Shown here: positions 1 to 11,177 of the stretch, piece by piece
Layout of the letters: the number at the start of each line of letters is the position of its first letter
How positions within the stretch are numbered: the stretch's first letter is position 1
Source of the DNA: Azorinus chamasolen
Lineage: Eukaryota; Mollusca; Bivalvia; Cardiida; Solecurtidae
Direction: 5' to 3'
Length of the DNA: 64,000 bases
NCBI GenBank assembly: GCA_963576725.1
Contig: OY755246.1
Span: 70,734,371 to 70,798,370 of the forward strand
Translations under genes and position numbers: made by a program
Notes under the pieces: model-generated
What the model was told of the DNA's origin: nothing
What the model saw: the letters and a program-made list of their open reading frames with translations, nothing else
Database searches by the model: none

Positions 1-531
1 TCACTGAATACTGGAAGAAAAACTGCCAGTATTTTTTCCATCAAAAGTTTTTTTAACATTTTATATACTGTAATGGAAAAACATAACATACGGCTAAATG
101 AAAATTATTATTTATGCTGCAGTTTTCAAAAGGTTCACTCTTAATTTTTAAGAATAAGTTAATTGCACCATTACTGGGCATCTACAAAACACTAACAGAT
201 GGCATACAGAGTAGATCCTGTTAAGACAGCTCTCTTACAAGCCCTCTAAACTTGATCTATATTATTTGTACAGAACACATGTACTCCTTTTCAACACAGA
301 TGTTATACTACAATAACTGTACAAAATACATGCTCTCTTGTAAGTTGTAGTCTTGTTTTTAGCCATTTGAATAGATATTTACACCTAGCAAAATTACTTT
401 AACAAATCAAAAGATCCAGAGTGCTGTCTATCTTCTTGAAGAGTTAAATTGCTCCATCCCGAAACTGTCCCCACAATCTTATGCAAGTCTATGGTCTTTT
501 GAAAAGATGGCGACAAGTTTTTGCACCTTCA
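1..531. other. Spacer, no gene seen
   Basis: AT-rich sequence with no supported coding region. The first 130 bases contain AAACTGC and GCAGTTTT words like those clustered at 4680-5005, but too few to define an element. Nothing else recognisable. Confidence 0.5.
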
Positions 532-2539
532 TTTTTAGCTCACCTGGCACAAAGTGCCAAGGTGAGCTATTGGGATGATCCTATGTCCGGCGTCCGTCGT
601 CGTGCGTATGTGCGTCGTGCGTACGTGCGGGCGTCAACAATTTACTTAAACATCTTCTTCTCTGGAACTACAAAGCCAAGAGCTTTGATATTTGGTATGT
701 AGTATGATGTAATGGTCCTCTACAAAGATTGTTCAAATTATGTCCCCCGGGCCAAAAATGGCCCCGCCCCAGGGCTGATCAGTTTTTCATAGGAAAATCT
801 TTAAAAATCTTCTTCTCTGAAACTGTAAGGCATAGACCTTTGATATTTGGTATGTAGCATCATCTAATGGTCCTCTACTAAGATTGTTCAAATTATGACC
901 CCTGGGCCAAAAATGGCCCCGCCCCGGGGCTTATCAGTTTTTCATAGGAAAATCTTTAAAAATCTTCTTCTCTGAAACTGTCAGGCATAGACCTTTGGTA
1001 TTTGGTATGTAGCATCATCTAATGGTCCTCTACTAAGATTGTTCAAATTATGACCCCTGGGCCAAAAATGGCCCCGCCCCGGGGCTTATCAGTTTTTCAT
1101 AGGAAAATCTTTAAAAATCTTCTTCTCTGAAACTGTCAGGCATAGACCTTTGGTATTTGGTATGTAGCATCATCTAATGGTCCTCTAAAAATATTATTCA
1201 AATTATGACCCCTGGGCCAAAAATGGCCCCGCCCCGGGGCTTATCAGTTTTTCATAGGAAAATCTTTAAAAATCTTCTTCTTTGAAACTGTAAGGCATAG
1301 ACCTTTGATATTTGGTATGTAGCATCAACTTATGGTCCTCTACTAAGATTGTTCAAATTATGACCCCCAGGACAAAAATGGCCCCGCCCCAGGGCTTATC
1401 AGTTTTTCATAGGAAAATCTTTAAAAATCTTCTTCTCTGAAACTGTAAGGCATAGACCTTTGGTATTTGGTATGTAGCATCATCTAATGGTCCTCTACTA
1501 AGATTGTTCAAATTATGACCCCCAGGACAAAAATGGCCCCGCCCCAGGGCTTATCAGTTTTTCATAGGAAAATCTTGAAGAAATCATCTTCTCTGAAACT
1601 GTAAGGCATAGACCTTTAATATTTGGTATGTAGCATGATCTAATGGTCCTCTACTAAGATTGTTCAAATTATGACCCCTGGGCCAAATATGGCCCGCCCC
1701 GGGGCTTATCAGTTTTTCATAGGAAAATCTTTAAATATATTCTTCTCTAAAATTATAAGGTATAGACCTTTAATATTTGGTATGTAGCATTATTTAATCG
1801 TCCTCTACTAAGATTAATCAAAATATGACCCCCGGACCAAAAATGGCCCCGCCCAAGGGCTTATCAGTTTTTCATAGGAAAATCTTTAAAAATCTTCTCC
1901 TCCAGAACTGTAAGGTCTAGGCCCTTGATATTTGGTATGTAGCATCATCTAATGGTTTTCTACCAAGATTATTCAAATTATTACACCTGGATCAAAAATG
2001 GCCCCGCCCTGGGGCTTATCAGTTTTTCATATGAAAAGCTTTAAGAATCTTTTTCTCTAAAACTGTAAGGCAGAGACCTTTTATATTTGGTATGTAGCGC
2101 TATCTACTAGTTTTCTACCAAGATTGTTCAAATTATGTCCCCTGGGTTGAAAACTTCCCCGCCCAGGGGCATATCAGTTTTTTATAGGAAAGTTTTTAAA
2201 AATCTTCTCTTAAAAATCTTTAAAAGTCTTCTCTGAACTTGTAAGGCATAGACCTTAGATATTTGGTATGTTGCACTATCTAATAGTCCTCTACCAAGAT
2301 TTTCAAATCATGAACCCCGGATCAAAATTGACCCCACCCTGGGGCTGAACAGTTTTTCATAGGAAAATCTTTAAAATATCTCCTCCTCCAAATCTGTAAG
2401 GACTAGACTCTTTATATTTAGTATGTAGCATCATCTGATGGTTTTCTACCAAGATTTTTCAAATTATGCAATCTGTCATTGAAATCATTAATCTGTTACG
2501 AACAGGTGAGCGATTAAGGGCCATCATGGCCCTCTTGTT
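532..2539 (+). mobile_element. Helentron-like element, AGCTCACC family, copy A
   Basis: The element opens after a T run with AGCTCACC, then a hairpin (GGCACAAAGTGCC) that returns to GGTGAGCT, then a CGTCCGTCGTCGTGCG-rich leader. A tandem-repeat core fills most of it. Near the 3' end is CAGGTGAGCG, the inverted counterpart of the 5' AGCTCACC, followed by the hairpin AGGGCCATCATGGCCCT and terminal CTCTTGTT (2532-2539). The 5' repeat is terminal and the 3' repeat subterminal, the asymmetric arrangement known for Helentrons. No protein is encoded, so it is non-autonomous. Class assignment is inference from architecture. Confidence 0.7.
640..2470 (+). repeat. 155-bp tandem array in copy A
   Basis: About twelve copies of a 155 bp unit. 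AGTTTTTCATAGG recurs at 781, 936 and 1091, giving the period. Each unit holds CTCTGAAACTGTAAGGCATA, TTTGGTATGTAGCATCATC, a TGACCCCTGGGCCAAAAATG segment and GGCCCCGCCCCGGGGC. Central units are nearly identical and outer ones more diverged, as expected when an array grows or homogenises from within. Confidence 0.85.
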
Positions 2540-3683
2540 CTGTATGACAACTACCCTTTTTCTTCTCTTTGTGTGTCAGGCTTGTTGATCTGGACTATAG
2601 GCACAGCTGTATCCCCAGTCCTGCAATAACAAATGTTACTAATAACATAAACATTATCAAAATTATATTAAATCTAATTCTTCCTCCCTGTTTATGTTTT
2701 ATACACTTAAATTCAACAACCTATAATGAAAGATTTATCATGTTTTGACTGACCTATTTACATACATGTCCAATTTATTGACAAAATTTCATAAATCTGG
2801 ATATTTAACTTTTTACATCATACACTTCTATGGCTTTGCAAATGGAGTAGACCAAGATCAATCCTGTAAAAGATAACTAATCCCCATCTTCTCTATTTGC
2901 TTTTGGAATAATATATTTTCTGCCTTAGCCAGAATTTGTGTTCATAATTTTATGCCATAATGAAATATAATCTAGTAATAATGTGACGCAACTACTTCCA
3001 TGAACATTCATCGTGTAAAGGGTTACATCTCAACAAATCTTATAGGTCTGTTCCCAACTAAAACAGGTAAGAATATTATTTTACTTGCTATACTTTCATT
3101 TTCATTGCAAACATGACTGCTGGAAAAAAGTAAACACATTCAATTTTCTTTTTTAATAAATCTGGTTATTGGTTGTATTTTCATGTCTCTCCCCATGAGA
3201 TGTATGGGTACAGGGACTCTGGTGTTGCATGGTTGATCATTGTCACGTTAAACAGAAATAGAGAGTAGAGGGGTGAAGAGCTAGCTAGAATATTACCCCA
3301 CCCACCCACTTACATGAAAATCGAAGATAAACAATATTGAATAATAAAAATCTAATTAGTCTTAATTTATTAGAATTGATAATTAACTCACCATGGCAAT
3401 TATGGAATTTTAAAAGCATAATTCAGCTGTGTTCTATCAACTGTCATGCTATGTAATCGACAACTGGGCACATTTTTAAAACTAGAAATATTGACAGTTT
3501 GTAGTCACCATATTGGTTTCTTCCCAGTATTGCATCATGGGTAATTTACATAGTTGCCAAGACTCAACAAGTTGTCAAGACTCACAACTGATCTTAGGCA
3601 TTTACAATTAAGGCTATTTAGCATTTTATTTTACATTACCTTGCAACCGATCCTTTGGGCTGGAAAAAACAGCTAGGACAGTA
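2540..3683. other. Spacer with a worn MITE
   Basis: No gene seen. The interval 2820-3027 resembles the TTAA MITE family: a 'GCAAATGGAGTAGACC' type arm, a 'TTTGCTTTTGG' arm and the end motif GTAAAGGGTTA, but the central palindrome is eroded. The remainder shows nothing I recognise. Confidence 0.4.
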
Positions 3684-3689
3684 TTAAGT

Positions 3690-4303
3690 TGTTCTTCGCT
3701 GCATAGACATTCTATTAAATTCCAAGCGGGCTATTTTACATGAAGGCATAACCCATATGTGTAACGGTTCTGCCATGGAGTTGCCAACTTTAACGTTGGT
3801 CGTTACTTTTGAGCCACTACAGATAGAGACTTGATTCTTGGCATGCATAAGTATCTCATAAAGCAGCACAATTTGAGGGGTGACATGTTAAGGTCATCCT
3901 TAAGGGTCAAAGGTCAAATGTTTGTTTGTTTGTCAGCAACTTCAACCTTGGGCATAACTTTTGAATCAGTAGAGATAGAGACTTGATATTTGGCATTCAT
4001 GTATATCTCTTGAAGCTGCACATTTTCAGAAGTGACATGCTAGGGACAAGGTCATCCTTCAAGGTCAAAGGCCAGCTATATACATGTAGGGCAACTAACT
4101 TACTTTCGAACCAATAGAGATATAATGACTTTATATTTGGCATTTACATGTGTATCTCATGAAGCCTAGCTCACAGTTTGAGTGGTGACATGACAATGTC
4201 AAGACCATCCTCCAAGGTCAAAGTACAAATGTTTAGGTATTACATTTGCTATACTGTGGGGGCATATAGTGTATATATAGCGTTTTACAAACACATCTTG
4301 TAA
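3690..4303 (+). mobile_element. 3' remnant of a Helentron-like element (ATGCACCCCC type)
   Basis: Three to four degenerate copies of the unit found in the array at 21735-23340 (CATAACTTTTGA, GAGACTTGATATTTGGCAT, ATCTCATGAAGC, GTGACATG, CAAGGTCA). The 3' end has GTGGGGGCATATAGTG (inverted-end motif) and then TTTTACAAACACATCTTGT, matching the 3' end at 23340-23369. The 5' hairpin is missing, so the copy is truncated. Confidence 0.6.
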
Positions 4304-4679
4304 CCTTAGATGGAGTTGTTTGTTATCTATATTTCATTGGTTAATAATATAAATTAATTGACCAACGTAATAGGGGCGATGCTACATGGGGAAGGGGGTA
4401 TATATACCGGACCAGTGAATGGAGATAATCCAGAATGATCAGTGTCTGCACTTTTCCACATTCAAAGAGGCAACTTGGCGCCATGCCAGGCAACAGGGCG
4501 CTAGCAAATAAGGATCGAACGGGTGATGCGCCAGCTATTTCTTACTAGCTGGATCACTGATCGTCAGCTTGATATTGAATGATCTACATTGTCATTATAC
4601 TATTAGTAATAAAATATGCTAGCTCGAATTTGTTTTCCATTTCTATAGTAGATATAGGATTCTATACCTATAACTTTTA
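4304..4679. other. Spacer
   Basis: No coding potential or recognisable repeat beyond a GGGGAAGGGGGTATATATACC stretch split by single bases. Nothing assigned. Confidence 0.4.
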
Positions 4680-5005
4680 AAGGTTTACAGTTTTTATCAT
4701 GCAGTAAAATGAAAACTGCTATAAACTGGTTCTTCTGTTCAAATAAAAGCAACCAGAAAACTGCTCCAAGAAAAGTACTGCTATTTACTGCAAATTAAAC
4801 CATTTTTTCAGGTAGCAGTTATGTTTTACTGTTAAAAACTGTCACAAATGAATGGAGCTATACATGCAGTTTTTAGCAGTCATTTGAAAACTGCAGTAAA
4901 CTGCTCACCAACAACTGATGTCCATGATAAAATACTGCTAAAGAAGGCAGTATTTTCAAAAAACTGCTATTTCACTGCTAAAAAACTGCAGTTTTTAGCA
5001 GTTCT
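4680..5005. repeat. Dense AACTGC/GCAGTT motif cluster
   Basis: About twenty occurrences of AACTG, ACTGC or their complements lie in roughly 330 bp in both orientations, several back to back (AAAACTGCAGTTTTTAGCAG near 4983). Spacing is irregular, so this is not a simple tandem array. It could be a decayed element with many short internal inverted motifs. AACTG is also the core recognised by Myb-type proteins, but no function is shown. Confidence 0.55.
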
Positions 5006-5077
5006 TTTTCCTAAGGGATGTTACAGATGTGTACGGTCCAAACAGAGCAAATTCGAATGCCCGTCCATTTTACCATA

Positions 5078-6553
5078 TTTTTAGCTCACCAGAGCACAAA
5101 GTGCTCAGGGTGAGCTTTTGTGATTGCCTGATGTCCGTCGTCCGTCGGCGTGCGTCGTCCGTCCGTCGTGCGTCGTGCGGTGTGCGTCGTCAGTCGTCAA
5201 CAATTTGAACCTTTAAAAATCTTCTCCTCTGAATCTACAGGGTTCTCATCTTTCATCTTTGGCATATAGCATCATCTGTTGGTCCTCTACAAAAGTTATA
5301 TAAATTATACCCCTGGGGTCAAAATTGGCCCTGCCCCAGGGGTTTTCAGTTTTCAATAGAAACATATAGTGAAAACTTTGAACATCATCTCCTCTAAAAC
5401 TAGAAGGTCCTCAGCTTTCATATTTGGCACATAGCTTCAACTTCAGGGCTTCTACAAAAGTTATATAAATTATGCCCCTAGGGTAAAAATTGGTCTCACC
5501 CCATGGATTGCCAGTTTTTTTAAGCTGACTACTTAAACAGCCCATAGGATCACTAGTTATGCATAGGAAAAACTTTAAAAGTATTCTTGTCAGAAACTAC
5601 ATGTCCCAGAGCTTAGATATTTGGTGTATAGATTTACTTAGCATAACTTTATGGGTTTTATAAGTATCACAGTTCTTGGGTTAAAATTGGCCCTGCCCTG
5701 TGTGTACAGTCTTCTTCACTTCAGAAACGACAGTCTAAAGGTTTCTCCTTAATATATCAGCCTGCAGAGCTCAGACCTTCTTATATAACCACCCTTAGCC
5801 TGATCAGTTGAGTAGAAATTGTGTTTAGACAAATAACACACTCTCATTTAAGATTGAGAAAATTGTGGATAGTTCTTAATATGCAGAACACTCTTAAAGC
5901 TTTTTTTCATACCTATGCCCTTCATTAAGCTACCAGATATCAATATAGAGCATATCTGTTGTGAATTTCAGCTTAACTCTTTGCATGCTGGGTAATTTTG
6001 TCATCTGCTAAATGGTTGTCTGCAGCATATTCATAAGTTATCCGTACTAGACAATTTCTTTCTAAGTTTTTCAGAATTCAGACTCATTGACAAACAGTTC
6101 AGATCACATTATATTGGCCCTGATCTGGATCCAAACTGTTTGCATAGGTCATTAGTGGTGGGAGAATCCCACTACACACTTTCTTTCTAAGTTTTTCAGA
6201 AGTTCAGTCTCATTTACAAACAATTTGGATATCAGATCAGGCCCCACATTATGTGGGCCCTGATCTGGATCCAAACTGTTTGCATAGGTCATTAGTGGTG
6301 GGATAATCTGCCTCTAGCATCCAAAGAATTAATACAAGTTCCAGTGGTCTATGCTCTATCCATTCTTTCACTACATTCTTTCAGCATCATGTTCTGGTCC
6401 TCTACAAAAGTTATATAAATTGTGTCCCCGGGGTCAAAATTGGCACCGCCCCTGGGGTGTTAAGTTTTCAATAGAAACATATGTGAAAACTTTGAAAATC
6501 TTCTCCTCTGATTGTCTGGTGAGCGATGTCAGGGCCATTCTGGCCCTCTTGTT
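5078..6553 (+). mobile_element. Helentron-like element, AGCTCACC family, copy B
   Basis: Starts TTTTTAGCTCACC with hairpin AGAGCACAAAGTGCTC returning to GGTGAGCT, then a GTCCGTCGTCCGTCGGCG leader and diverged core units (CTTCTCCTCTGAATC, TATAAATTATACCCCTGGGG). The 3' end carries CTGGTGAGCGATG, then AGGGCCATTCTGGCCCT and CTCTTGTT at 6546-6553. A TTAA-flanked MITE (5973-6332) sits inside it and accounts for part of its length. Confidence 0.68.
5973..6332. mobile_element. TTAA MITE with internally duplicated core
   Basis: TTAACTCTTTGCATGCTGG at the left end pairs with CTAGCATCCAAAGAATTAA at the right. Inside, a segment containing TTTCTAAGTTTTTCAG, GATCTGGATCCAAACTG and TTTGCATAGGTCATTAGTGG occurs twice in direct orientation. 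The same GATCCAAACTGTTTG core recurs at 20830-20900 and 38230-38250. It lies inside the older Helentron-like copy B. Confidence 0.65.
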
Positions 6554-6615
6554 TGTAAAAGTACTGGTATACACTACACAGAAATGATGAAAACTAGACA
6601 AAATCATTGGTTTAA

Positions 6616-6945
6616 TTATGTCTCCCCCATTTATGGGGGTTGGGAAGATATATTGTTTTTGCTAGAATTGTCTGCCCGTCCGTCTGTTTGTCACAAACTT
6701 GTGTCGCCCGTATCTCTGAAACCAGTAGGGCTCGAGTCACCAAACTTCACAGGAATGTTCTCCAGCATGAGTTGTTGTGCACCTGGGGTTATTAAATTGT
6801 CTCCTCCTGATAAATTTTGAGTTATTGCCCTATATGACTTAAATCAGATAATCTTTGTGTCATGTGTATCTCTGAGGCCACTAGGGCTAGAGTCACCAAA
6901 CTTCACAGGAATGTTGACCAGCATGAGTTAATGTACACCTGGGTT
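6616..6945 (+). mobile_element. Left part of a CTCCCCC-type Helentron-like element (nest level 1)
   Basis: Begins ATTATGTCTCCCCCATTTA with a hairpin onto GGGGG, then ATATTGTTTTTGC and a CCGTCCGTCTG leader, as in the intact start at 47717. One unit and part of a second (AAACCAGTAGGGCT, AACTTCACAGGAATGTT, GCACCTGGG) are present before the sequence is cut within a T run. It resumes at 19572 with GAATTGTCTCCCCCTGATAA, exactly the next words of the unit. Confidence 0.8.
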
Positions 6946-7949
6946 TTTTAGCTCGACTATTCGAAGAATAGTGGAGCTATCCTACTCGCCCTGGCGTCGG
7001 CGTCCGCGTCCGCGTCGGCGTCTGCGTCACACTTTGGTTAAGGTTTTTGTTAAAGTCCACTTTTTGCCTCTAACCTTTGGAATAAAGCTTTGAAACTTGG
7101 AACACTTGATCACCATCACAAACTTCATCTGTAGGTAAGAGTACATAACTCTGTCAAGCATTTTGACTGAATTATGGCCCTTTTTAACTTACAATTTTTG
7201 GTTAAGGTTTTTGTTAAAGTCCATTTTTGCCTCTTACATTTGGAATAAAGCTTTGAAACTTGCAACACTTGTTCACCACTTTGATCTTCATCTGTAGGCA
7301 AGAGTACATAACTCTGTCAAGCATTTTGACAGAATTATGGCCCTTTTTGACTTAGAATTTTTGGTTAAGGTTTTTGTTGAAGTCCACTTATTTACATAAC
7401 CCTTTGAGATAAAGCTTTAAAACTTGGAAAACTTGTTCACCATCACAAACGTCATCTGTAGGTGAGAGTACATAACTCTGTCAAGCATTTTGACAGAATT
7501 ATGGCCCTTTTTAACTTAGAACTTTTGGTTAAGGTTTTTGTTAAAGTCCACTTATTTACATAACCCTTAGAGATAAAGCTTTAAATCTTGGAACACTTGT
7601 TCACCATCACAAACTTTATCTGTAGGCAAGAGTACATAACTCTGTCAAGCATTCTGACAGAATTATGGCCCTTTTTAACTTAGAACTTTTGGTTAAGGTT
7701 TTTGTTAAAGTCCACTTATTTACATAACCCTTTGAGATAAGGCTTTAAAACTTGGAACACTTGTGCACAATCAAAATCTTCATATGTAGGCAAGAGTACA
7801 TAACTCTGTCAAGCATTCTGACAGAATTATGGCCCTTTTTAACTTAGAACTTTTGGTTAAGGTTTTTGTTAAAGTCCACTTATTTACATAACCCTTTGAG
7901 ATAAGGCTTTAAAACTTGGAACACTTGTGCACAATCAAAATCTTCATAT
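6946..7949 (+). mobile_element. Left part of an AGCTCGACT-type Helentron-like element (nest level 2)
   Basis: Starts TTTTAGCTCGACTATTCG and folds onto GAATAGTGGAGCT, followed by a GGCGTCGGCGTCCGCGTC leader and a tandem core of about 155 bp (GGTTAAGGTTTTTGTTAAAG, CTTGGAACACTTG, GGCAAGAGTACATAACTC, AATTATGGCCCTTT). It breaks off at CTTCATAT (7949) and continues at 19273 with ATATGTAGGC. Together the parts make one element ending in CTCTTGTT at 19571. Confidence 0.8.
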
Positions 7950-7961
7950 CGAGGGTTGAGC

Positions 7962-8290
7962 GCAAGACTGTAGTAACTCTATTTTATGAAAGTTTACAGG
8001 AGAAGCAAAAAACATCCTTATTCGTGTAAAAATCGTAATAAATTCAAAACCTTTGATATTCATGCATTAAAAGAGAGATAAATAAATCCAGGCTGAGTTA
8101 AATAAATTAAGCTCCAGTACTTTTTGATATTTCTGTATCTTGATGAGTTACTACAGTCTTGCGCTAAATTTGGCAAATATTGGGGGTTTATTTGCCTGCA
8201 AGACTGTAGCAACTTGAGTTACGACAGTCTTGCATGCACAGCTTGACAAGAATAAGACAAATAAAGTCATGCAAGACTGTTGTAACATTT
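7962..8290. repeat. Left subterminal motif cluster of the 11.3 kb element
   Basis: The motif GCAAGACTGTAGTAACT and variants occur at 7962, in inverse at 8149-8165, as a head-to-head pair at 8202-8236 (GCAAGACTGTAGCAACTTGA then GTTACGACAGTCTTGC), and at 8272-8288. Repeated subterminal motifs like these are commonly transposase binding sites in cut-and-paste elements; that role is inferred. Confidence 0.75.
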
Positions 8291-9211
8291 TGATTAAAGA
8301 GAAAAAAAATCCATCAGGGCATTTTATTTAGAAAAATAAACTATATTTTAACTAACTTTGGCTGTTTTTTCATCATATAAACATCAGTTTTATTTTGAAC
8401 AGCATGTCATTCGGACCCGACGTGAGCCTAAAAGTCTTAAGTTATGAACCATCTTTTAAACACATACACACACACTAAATAATAGCATTATATCATATAT
8501 ACATTTGTTGCATGATCAAATGTTTGATGCTAGTCCTTATTTCACTACCATGCCCTATGGTATGGTGATTCTAACATCTCACACCCTAGGATTTGGTGAA
8601 GCAAAAGAAGGAAATATGAACCCATTCCGACATTGTATTATGAGTTGCAACAATATATATAAGCTCCTCCCATATAAATATATATCATTTTAATCATTCT
8701 GATGCTATCCTAAGCATATATTCAAGCTAGTACAAATAAGTTTTGACCCTGATCAGAAGCTCCTGAAGGAATTGTCTGACCAGACTCTGCACTGTCTGTA
8801 TATAGAGGGCTTGGTGTAAATATATTGCAACTCCTTCACTAAAGTCAAGTATAGTTTTCCACCAAACCTTTGATATACAGTCTGTCTTATCTAAATCTGA
8901 ACTTTAAACTGAAGAAACATAACTATCTAAGTATTTTAGTAATGATGATGAGGCATGTGTCAAAAATAGTTGGAAGCTATTTTACAATGTAGCTGCTAGT
9001 GTGTGGCAGTGAAAACTTACCAGTCACTATACTTATATACTTATGACATCCAAAATTAATGCTGTTTTTTAAATATATATATATTTAGGCATCTTATAAG
9101 CAATTCTATTGTCTGGTTATAAGCATTTTCTTCATTTATCATCTTTCCTGTAAATCACACAGAACCTTAAAGCTTACTGATGAGGTAAAATTAGTATTGT
9201 GTTGTTGGAAT
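8291..9211. other. Interior of the 11.3 kb element, unassigned
   Basis: AT-rich with no supported coding region or recognisable repeat. A short CA-rich stretch lies near 8462-8476. Presumably ancestral interior of the large element, because no insertion boundary is visible. Confidence 0.4.
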
Positions 9212-9544
9212 AATGGGCGTCTTTTGTTGGTTATCTGTCCCTGTCCAACTAGGTGACGCTGCCACTGAGTAGGTCCTTTGATACACTTTTTTTATCCATT
9301 ATTGATTGATTTCGAACTGATTACACACATGATTTAATGTCGAGAATAACTAAGGATTTAACATTATAATTGTATGCATTTTCAAGTTTTATTTTGTTAT
9401 CTAGCTTGCATGTTTTTAAAAATGCAGATAAGTGATCAGTTTTACCCAAAACCTAAGAAACCGACAGAAATGCATGACTGAACTTACTAACCACATTTCA
9501 GACCGCTACTTAAATGTTAAAATGTCTTTTTTAAATCATTTAAC

Positions 9545-9790
9545 CCATAATACGGTATGCCTTTTAATGACTATGCAAACAGAGAAGACCCAGATCAGAC
9601 AGATCATTAGGGAGCCATCTGATCAGGATCTGCTCTGTTTGCTATGATATAATATAGATCTGATTTCACAGTTTCTGCCATGCCCAAAATTTCCTGTGTT
9701 AATATATGATTACATAATTAATATTCATGATGACATCATTTCTTACATGTAAATTCATGAAAAATTAATACAATTTGGATAATATCAGAA
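9545..9790. mobile_element. TTAA-family MITE, CTGTTTGC palindrome type
   Basis: Contains the family's central palindrome GCAAACAGAGAAGACCCAGA ... GATCTGCTCTGTTTGC, then TAGATCTGATT, CATGCCCAAAATTTCCTGTG and AATATTCATGATGACATCAT. Ends are worn. A further worn copy of the family lies at 10430-10616, ending GGAGGAAAGGGTTAAA. Confidence 0.6.
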
Positions 9791-10039
9791 GCTATTATAA
9801 TAAAAAGTCACCAATAAGAATGATAGTCATAGAATGACTTAAAGAATTTATTTTTAATCTAGAGTGTTGCATCTGAATGATGTTTACAAAACAAACAATG
9901 CAGACGCTGATGAAAAACCTCTAGAAAGCACACATCAGGGTCAAAATTAGTAGATGTCTTATAGACTGGTGTCCTACATTTTGTAAGGGTTAAATATTTT
10001 AATTTTATTTGACATCTGAGGTGATTCTGATATAAATTA

Positions 10040-10310
10040 AGGTCGTGGGTTCGATCCCCGGCCACGACAGACCAAAAGTCGTTAAAAGTTGGTACTAGTA
10101 GCTCCCTCGTCTACGCTCAACATTAAAAGGTGTAGTTCTAGGATTGGTTGGCCCGTTGTCAGGATAATGTGACTGGGTGGGATGCCCTTGCCATGTGCCC
10201 GCGGCAGGGGTATTTCAGTGAGGCAGCACTATAACTTGTCCCATGCGGGTGCCGTCTGCAAACAACTGAAATACTGTTTGGTCGGACGTTAACCCAACTC
10301 ACTCACTCAC
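10040..10310 (+). mobile_element. tRNA-derived SINE, 5'-truncated
   Basis: A 271 bp insertion flanked by the perfect 14 bp direct repeat TCTGATATAAATTA (10026-10039 and 10311-10324). It begins inside the tRNA-like head with the pol III B box GGTTCGATCCC; the A box is missing. A body of about 200 bp follows, then a tail AACTCACTCACTCACTC. Read on the minus strand the head gives GDRTHDL, a familiar spurious peptide of tRNA-derived SINEs. The target duplication and A-rich target indicate LINE-type retroposition. The partner LINE and family name are not determined, though RUDI-like bivalve SINEs are a reasonable comparison. Confidence 0.85.
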
Positions 10311-11177
10311 TCTGATATAAATTAGAAATATATTCGGAACACAGCAAAAGCACAGTGTATTGGGTCAAATAGTATGAATTCTAATCAGTCATAATACTTT
10401 TTTTACAATCTAATCTGGATTAAACTGCCTGAACATTTTAACCGTTTACTCCATAAATATTCATGTAAGAAATGATGGCATCATGAATATTAGATTAATT
10501 TTTAAATGGCATATTAACACATGAATGTTTTGTAAAAGTATGAACTATAGAATTAGATCTTGGTCTACTCTGTATGCAAAGGCATAGAAAGTCATTTTCA
10601 TGGAGGAAAGGGTTAAAATAGTTATTTTTCATAATGTTATATCTTGTTTAAGTGTATTATTTGTAGAATTTCAATGTGTATTTTTATCGCAATTTGCATG
10701 CACTATTTGTGGGCGAATTTCACCTAATAATTTCCATACAAACTGACCAAAGTTTTACTTGTAATAATTAAAGTAAGTATGGACTCTCAAATGAACAAAC
10801 ATGAAGAAATATTAAAATAAAAGCTACAGTGTATATCTAACAAACAAGGGCATACACAATATCATTGAAGTCAGATTTTACATTGTGACAGGGGAAGTGT
10901 AATGTCCAGTCCTAAAAGTGTAATGTAATGTCTAACCCACCCTCTTTTTCTCTCTGTTTGTGGAAAATGGTTAAAAGAACTGTATTTATGTTCAAAATTT
11001 AGGAAGTTTTCATTTCATCTACATGATTTAAATCATTTTGTTGATCAATCTTATCATGAATAAACACATACAATGACGATTGATAAAATCAGAAAATATT
11101 TGGGTGTGGGACCTGCTCGGTGCATAAGCACCACCTATAATTGAATTTGGGGAGATAACCGACAAAAGACGCCCATT

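Larger units (their letters stand above)
9212..11177. mobile_element. 2 kb inverted-repeat element (nest level 4)
   Basis: AATGGGCGTCTTTTGTTGGT at 9212 is answered by its reverse complement at 11153-11177; the ends match over 25 bp with one mismatch. A clear target duplication was not found. It carries a TTAA-type MITE palindrome (9580-9645), a SINE (10040-10310) and no readable transposase, so it appears non-autonomous. Its interior is not seen on the right side of the 11.3 kb element, which supports a later insertion. Confidence 0.65.

Noticed and set aside
9859..10065. Minus-strand frame beginning MAGDRTHDLN
   Set aside because: GDRTHDL is the well-known spurious translation of the B-box region of tRNA-derived SINEs.
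10040..10070. Possible tRNA gene
   Set aside because: Only the B-box half is present, with no acceptor stem or A box; it is the head of a SINE.
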